Source: Planococcaceae bacterium UBA3370
Lineage (GTDB): Bacteria > Bacillota > Bacilli > Bacillales_A > Planococcaceae
Assembly: GCA_002360295.1 (NCBI GenBank)
Contig: DEQI01000379.1
Coordinates: 1,545 to 9,959 of the forward strand
Direction: 5' to 3'
DNA: 8,415 nucleotides
Part shown: piece by piece, positions 5,941 to 8,415 of the stretch
How the letters are laid out: every line of letters starts with the position of its first letter
Position numbering within the stretch: position 1 is the first letter of the stretch
Position numbers and translations under genes: made by a program
The notes under the pieces: generated by a model
Told to the model about the DNA's origin: nothing
The model's input: the letters and a program-made list of their open reading frames with translations, nothing else
The model's database searches: none

Positions 5941-6219
5941 TTAATGTTTCGGATTACGTCCTACAATGTGAATCGCACGTATTATTTGCTTATTGATCGC
6001 CTCAATATTTTCAGGCGTATTCAATTTTTCAAATGCAGCATCACGTGATTCCGTAGATGAGACATATTTTGGAGGCAGTGCATTTAATGCAATTGCTATA
6101 ATATCCATTTCACATAATTCACAATGACAAAACGTTTGATATTCATTACCATGTAACAAAAAGCTTACAAGCCCTCGAACAATTTCCTCAGTAACATTTA
6201 CTAAATTTGGTTGTGTCAT
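5941..6219 (-). CDS. ComFB-family protein (late competence protein-like), stand-alone
   Basis: The protein has 92 residues, normal for the ComFB family. Signature parts are the N-terminal helix LVNVTEEIVRGLV, a Cys31-x-Cys33-x-x-Cys36 cluster that could bind metal, then Asp39 and the IAIALNALPPKYV segment (about 41-53), the family's most conserved stretch. B. subtilis comFB lies between comFA and comFC in the late competence operon, yet here neither neighbour is present; the flanking genes are a metal-efflux ATPase and mntR. ComFB was long without a function. Recent work, recalled here and not checked, describes ComFB-domain proteins as c-di-GMP receptors. ATG 6217-6219 has only a distant GAGG (6233-6236, 13 bases away), suggesting weak translation initiation. 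It has its own promoter and terminator. Confidence 0.87.
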   Translation of the reverse strand: MTQPNLVNVTEEIVRGLVSFLLHGNEYQTFCHCELCEMDIIAIALNALPPKYVSSTESRDAAFEKLNTPENIEAINKQIIRAIHIVGRNPKH

Positions 6220-6271
6220 TTCGCTACTTTCGCCTCAATCATTCATCAATAAATTTATCTTATTCACTTAT

Positions 6272-6300
6272 AATATAGCTTAAACAGCTTTAACTAACAA
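6272..6300 (-). promoter_or_regulatory. Putative SigA promoter of the comFB-like gene
   Basis: On the - strand, TTGTTA (complement of 6295-6300, four of six matches) and TATATT (complement of 6272-6277, five of six) are 17 bases apart. Initiation near 6264 would give a leader of about 45 bases. Confidence 0.5.
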
Positions 6301-6450
6301 CACAAATACTTGTTTTATAACAATTTTTATTAATTATCTGTATTTTGTATTTTTTTGTGTTACATCAAATTACCAATAACTTAAGCTCAGATTATACTAT
6401 CAAAGGCTTATTTCCAAGTATGGTGAGCCTAAAAACTTTTCTGTTTTGGT

Positions 6451-8415
6451 TTATTGTTTATTTAACAAACGCAGAGAATTCATGACGACTAAAAGTGTTG
6501 CACCCATATCTGCAAAAATAGCAATCCATAGCGTTAACCAACCTGGAATAACAAGGAGGAGTGCGATTAGCTTTAAGCCAATTGCAAACGTAATATTTTG
6601 TTTAATAATGGACAATGTTCTTTTACTTAAACGAATAGTATAGGGTAATTTCGTTAAGTCATCACCCATTAGTGCAATATCTGCCGTTTCGAGCGCTGCA
6701 TCTGTACCTGCTCCCCCCATTGCAATACCAACCGAAGCGGCAGCAAGTGCAGGGGCATCATTGACACCATCACCAACCATTGCAACGGCACCATACTTTG
6801 TTTGTAATTCTTTTACTGCCTCTAATTTATGTTCTGGTAACAGGCTCGCTCTTACATCTTTAATGCCTAATTCCTGTGCAATCGCTTCAGCTGTCAGCGG
6901 GGCATCACCTGTTAGCATAATACTATGCTCCAGAGCCGCAATCACTTCTTTACTCTCTTCACGAATTTTATCGGCAATGGCTAAAATACCAATACATTCA
7001 TTATTACGAGCTGCAACAATAACGGATTTACCTTGTGCTGCTAAAGTTTCTATTTTTTGTTCTAGATTCTTGCTAATCTTTGTCATAGAACTAATCCAAG
7101 CCTTACTGCCCACATAAATGATTTGTCCGTCGATTGTAGCATATGCCCCTTTCCCTGTAACAGACTGGAAATCAGTTGCTATAGCTGGCGCGACTTTTTC
7201 TTTATACGTTTTGGATAAAACAGCACGAGCTAACGGGTGCTGAGATTTTTCTTCTACAGCTGCAACAAGCGCTAACAGCTCTTTTTCAGAAACATTATTC
7301 GCAACGATATTCGTTACTTCTGGTGCTCCTTTCGTTAAAGTACCTGTTTTATCAAATGCAACAGCTTTAATGCGCCCAAGCTCTTCTAAATAAACTCCAC
7401 CTTTAATAAGCACTCCTTGACGCGCTGCATTCCCTATTGCGGTAACAATAGCTACTGGTGTAGAAATAACAAGCGCACATGGACAACCAACTACAAGTAC
7501 GGCTAACCCTTGATAAATCCATTCTTGCCAATTCCCTGTTATGATCGATGGGATTACCGCAACAAGCATGGCAATAACCACAATAGCAGGTGTGTAATAC
7601 TTTGCAAAACGATCGACGAATTTTTGTGATGGTGCTTTTTCTGCTTGCGCTTCCTCTACAAGGTGAATAATTTTAGCAATCGTAGTATCATGAACAAGCT
7701 TTGTAACACGTACTTCAAGAGCACCTTCTTCATTTAATGTTCCTGCAAACACTTCATCATTCAGCATTTTATTCACAGGAATCGATTCCCCTGTTATTGG
7801 GGCTTCATTGACAGTAGATATACCGCTGATAACTATCCCATCCATTGCAATTTTTTGCCCTGGTTTTACAATTAATATATCCCCAATGTTTACCGCTTCT
7901 GTCGGCACTTCTACTTCATGAGTATGATTACCATGTACTTGTTTTATTAATGCAACAGGAGGGGCTATGTCCATTAATGTTTCAATAGATTGACGCGCTT
8001 TGTTCATCGAATAAGCTTCTAGTGCCTCACTCACTGCAAATAAAAATACGACAATCGCTGCTTCTTCCCACTCTCCGATAATAGCTGCCCCAATAATGGC
8101 AATAGTCATCAATGTTTTCATATCAAAATCAAGCTTTAGTAAATTTTTAAAACCTACAATAAATATGTTATAGCCACCAACAAGAATGGCTAATAAGTAT
8201 AAGCTAATCACACCTTTACTTCCCTCGCCTACAAATTCAGCTGTTACATAGGCAGCAATGACAAAAAATAGTGCAATGATCGCTAAAATATTTTCCTTCC
8301 GCTTATAAAACGGAACAGTTGTTTTTTTTCGGTCATGTATCGATTTTACCTTTATCCCATCAAAAGATCCTGCTTGTTCTAGCTGTTCCACTGTTGCTTC
8401 CCCAACAACTGTCAA
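6451..8415 (-). CDS. cadA: P1B-2-type heavy-metal (Cd/Zn/Pb) exporting ATPase, CadA/ZntA-like (5' end missing)
   Basis: 654 codons are present and the frame continues past the window edge. The first residues (TVVGEATVEQL) look like the end of an N-terminal HMA metal-binding domain, so perhaps 60-80 residues are missing; the TTG at 8415 is not the start. In partial numbering it has two N-terminal membrane helices, the actuator TGES (208-211), Cys311-Pro-Cys313 in helix 6, the phosphorylated Asp355 (DKTGT), the His393-Pro pair of the nucleotide domain, and GDGVND (548-553). Lys615 in helix 7 and Asp636 in helix 8 have the 21-residue spacing of Lys693/Asp714 in ZntA, the mark of Zn/Cd/Pb pumps over copper pumps. 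It exports toxic divalent metals across the membrane using ATP. Any cadC/arsR-type regulator would lie outside the window. No strong terminator follows the stop codon. Confidence 0.95.
   Translation of the reverse strand: MTVVGEATVEQLEQAGSFDGIKVKSIHDRKKTTVPFYKRKENILAIIALFFVIAAYVTAEFVGEGSKGVISLYLLAILVGGYNIFIVGFKNLLKLDFDMKTLMTIAIIGAAIIGEWEEAAIVVFLFAVSEALEAYSMNKARQSIETLMDIAPPVALIKQVHGNHTHEVEVPTEAVNIGDILIVKPGQKIAMDGIVISGISTVNEAPITGESIPVNKMLNDEVFAGTLNEEGALEVRVTKLVHDTTIAKIIHLVEEAQAEKAPSQKFVDRFAKYYTPAIVVIAMLVAVIPSIITGNWQEWIYQGLAVLVVGCPCALVISTPVAIVTAIGNAARQGVLIKGGVYLEELGRIKAVAFDKTGTLTKGAPEVTNIVANNVSEKELLALVAAVEEKSQHPLARAVLSKTYKEKVAPAIATDFQSVTGKGAYATIDGQIIYVGSKAWISSMTKISKNLEQKIETLAAQGKSVIVAARNNECIGILAIADKIREESKEVIAALEHSIMLTGDAPLTAEAIAQELGIKDVRASLLPEHKLEAVKELQTKYGAVAMVGDGVNDAPALAAASVGIAMGGAGTDAALETADIALMGDDLTKLPYTIRLSKRTLSIIKQNITFAIGLKLIALLLVIPGWLTLWIAIFADMGATLLVVMNSLRLLNKQ

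Noticed and set aside
6404..6430. AGGCT/AGCCT hairpin as terminator of the P-type ATPase gene
   Set aside because: The stem is only five base pairs with a 17-base loop, and no U-run follows on the - strand.
6761..7117. 118-codon + strand frame opposite the P-type ATPase
   Set aside because: It is antisense to a strongly conserved catalytic region (GDGVND and neighbours) and has no ribosome binding site or recognisable domain, so it is a coding shadow.
8413..8415. TTG at the window edge as the start of the P-type ATPase
   Set aside because: The frame is open to the edge and the first residues look like the end of a metal-binding domain, so the true start is outside.
1..8415. Defence island, biosynthetic cluster, CRISPR array or mobile gene cassette
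   Set aside because: No tandem spacer repeats, transposase, integrase, nuclease or toxin-antitoxin pair is visible, and all substantial genes belong to known housekeeping or stress families.

Overview
The window looks like a chromosomal segment of a low-GC Bacillota, most likely a Lysinibacillus/Solibacillus-type member of the Bacillales. This rests on the AT-rich sequence, strong GGAGG-type ribosome binding sites, an MntR that keeps all six metal ligands of the Bacillus protein, a YpuA (DUF1002) protein, a CvfB/YitL protein, a SigB-type promoter and an ECF-type promoter. The genus is an inference. No phage, transposase, tRNA, rRNA or CRISPR is visible.

Layout. The left end (1-876, + strand) is the C-terminal 291 codons of a succinyl-CoA:acetate-type CoA-transferase, closed by a terminator (888-931). 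An MFS exporter follows on the + strand (993-2138) with its own extended -10 promoter. A bidirectional terminator (2180-2219) separates it from everything to the right, which is all on the - strand. Reading right to left, that half holds a P1B-2-type Cd/Zn/Pb efflux ATPase (8415-6451, 5' end outside the window), a stand-alone ComFB-type protein (6219-5941), MntR (5796-5374) closely followed by CvfB (5354-4500), the secreted protein YpuA (4405-3500), a very small GNAT-fold protein (3454-3176) and a small YtxH-like protein (2543-2229).

Between the GNAT gene and the YtxH-like gene is a gene-poor stretch of about 630 bp. It holds a terminator, two structured repeat-like elements (2626-2747 and about 2875-3070), an AT-rich spacer and a SigB-type promoter. 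Short reading frames across the two elements look spurious.

Functionally this is housekeeping and stress biology, not one dedicated system: metal homeostasis (MntR, CadA-type pump), envelope stress (YpuA with a near-perfect ECF promoter), general stress (YtxH-like gene with a near-perfect SigB promoter), RNA-binding regulation (CvfB) and small-molecule export (MFS). The most noteworthy signals are regulatory: the ECF promoter lies inside the cvfB terminator, and the SigB promoter lies directly beside a nested-hairpin repeat. I found no convincing undescribed multi-gene system.
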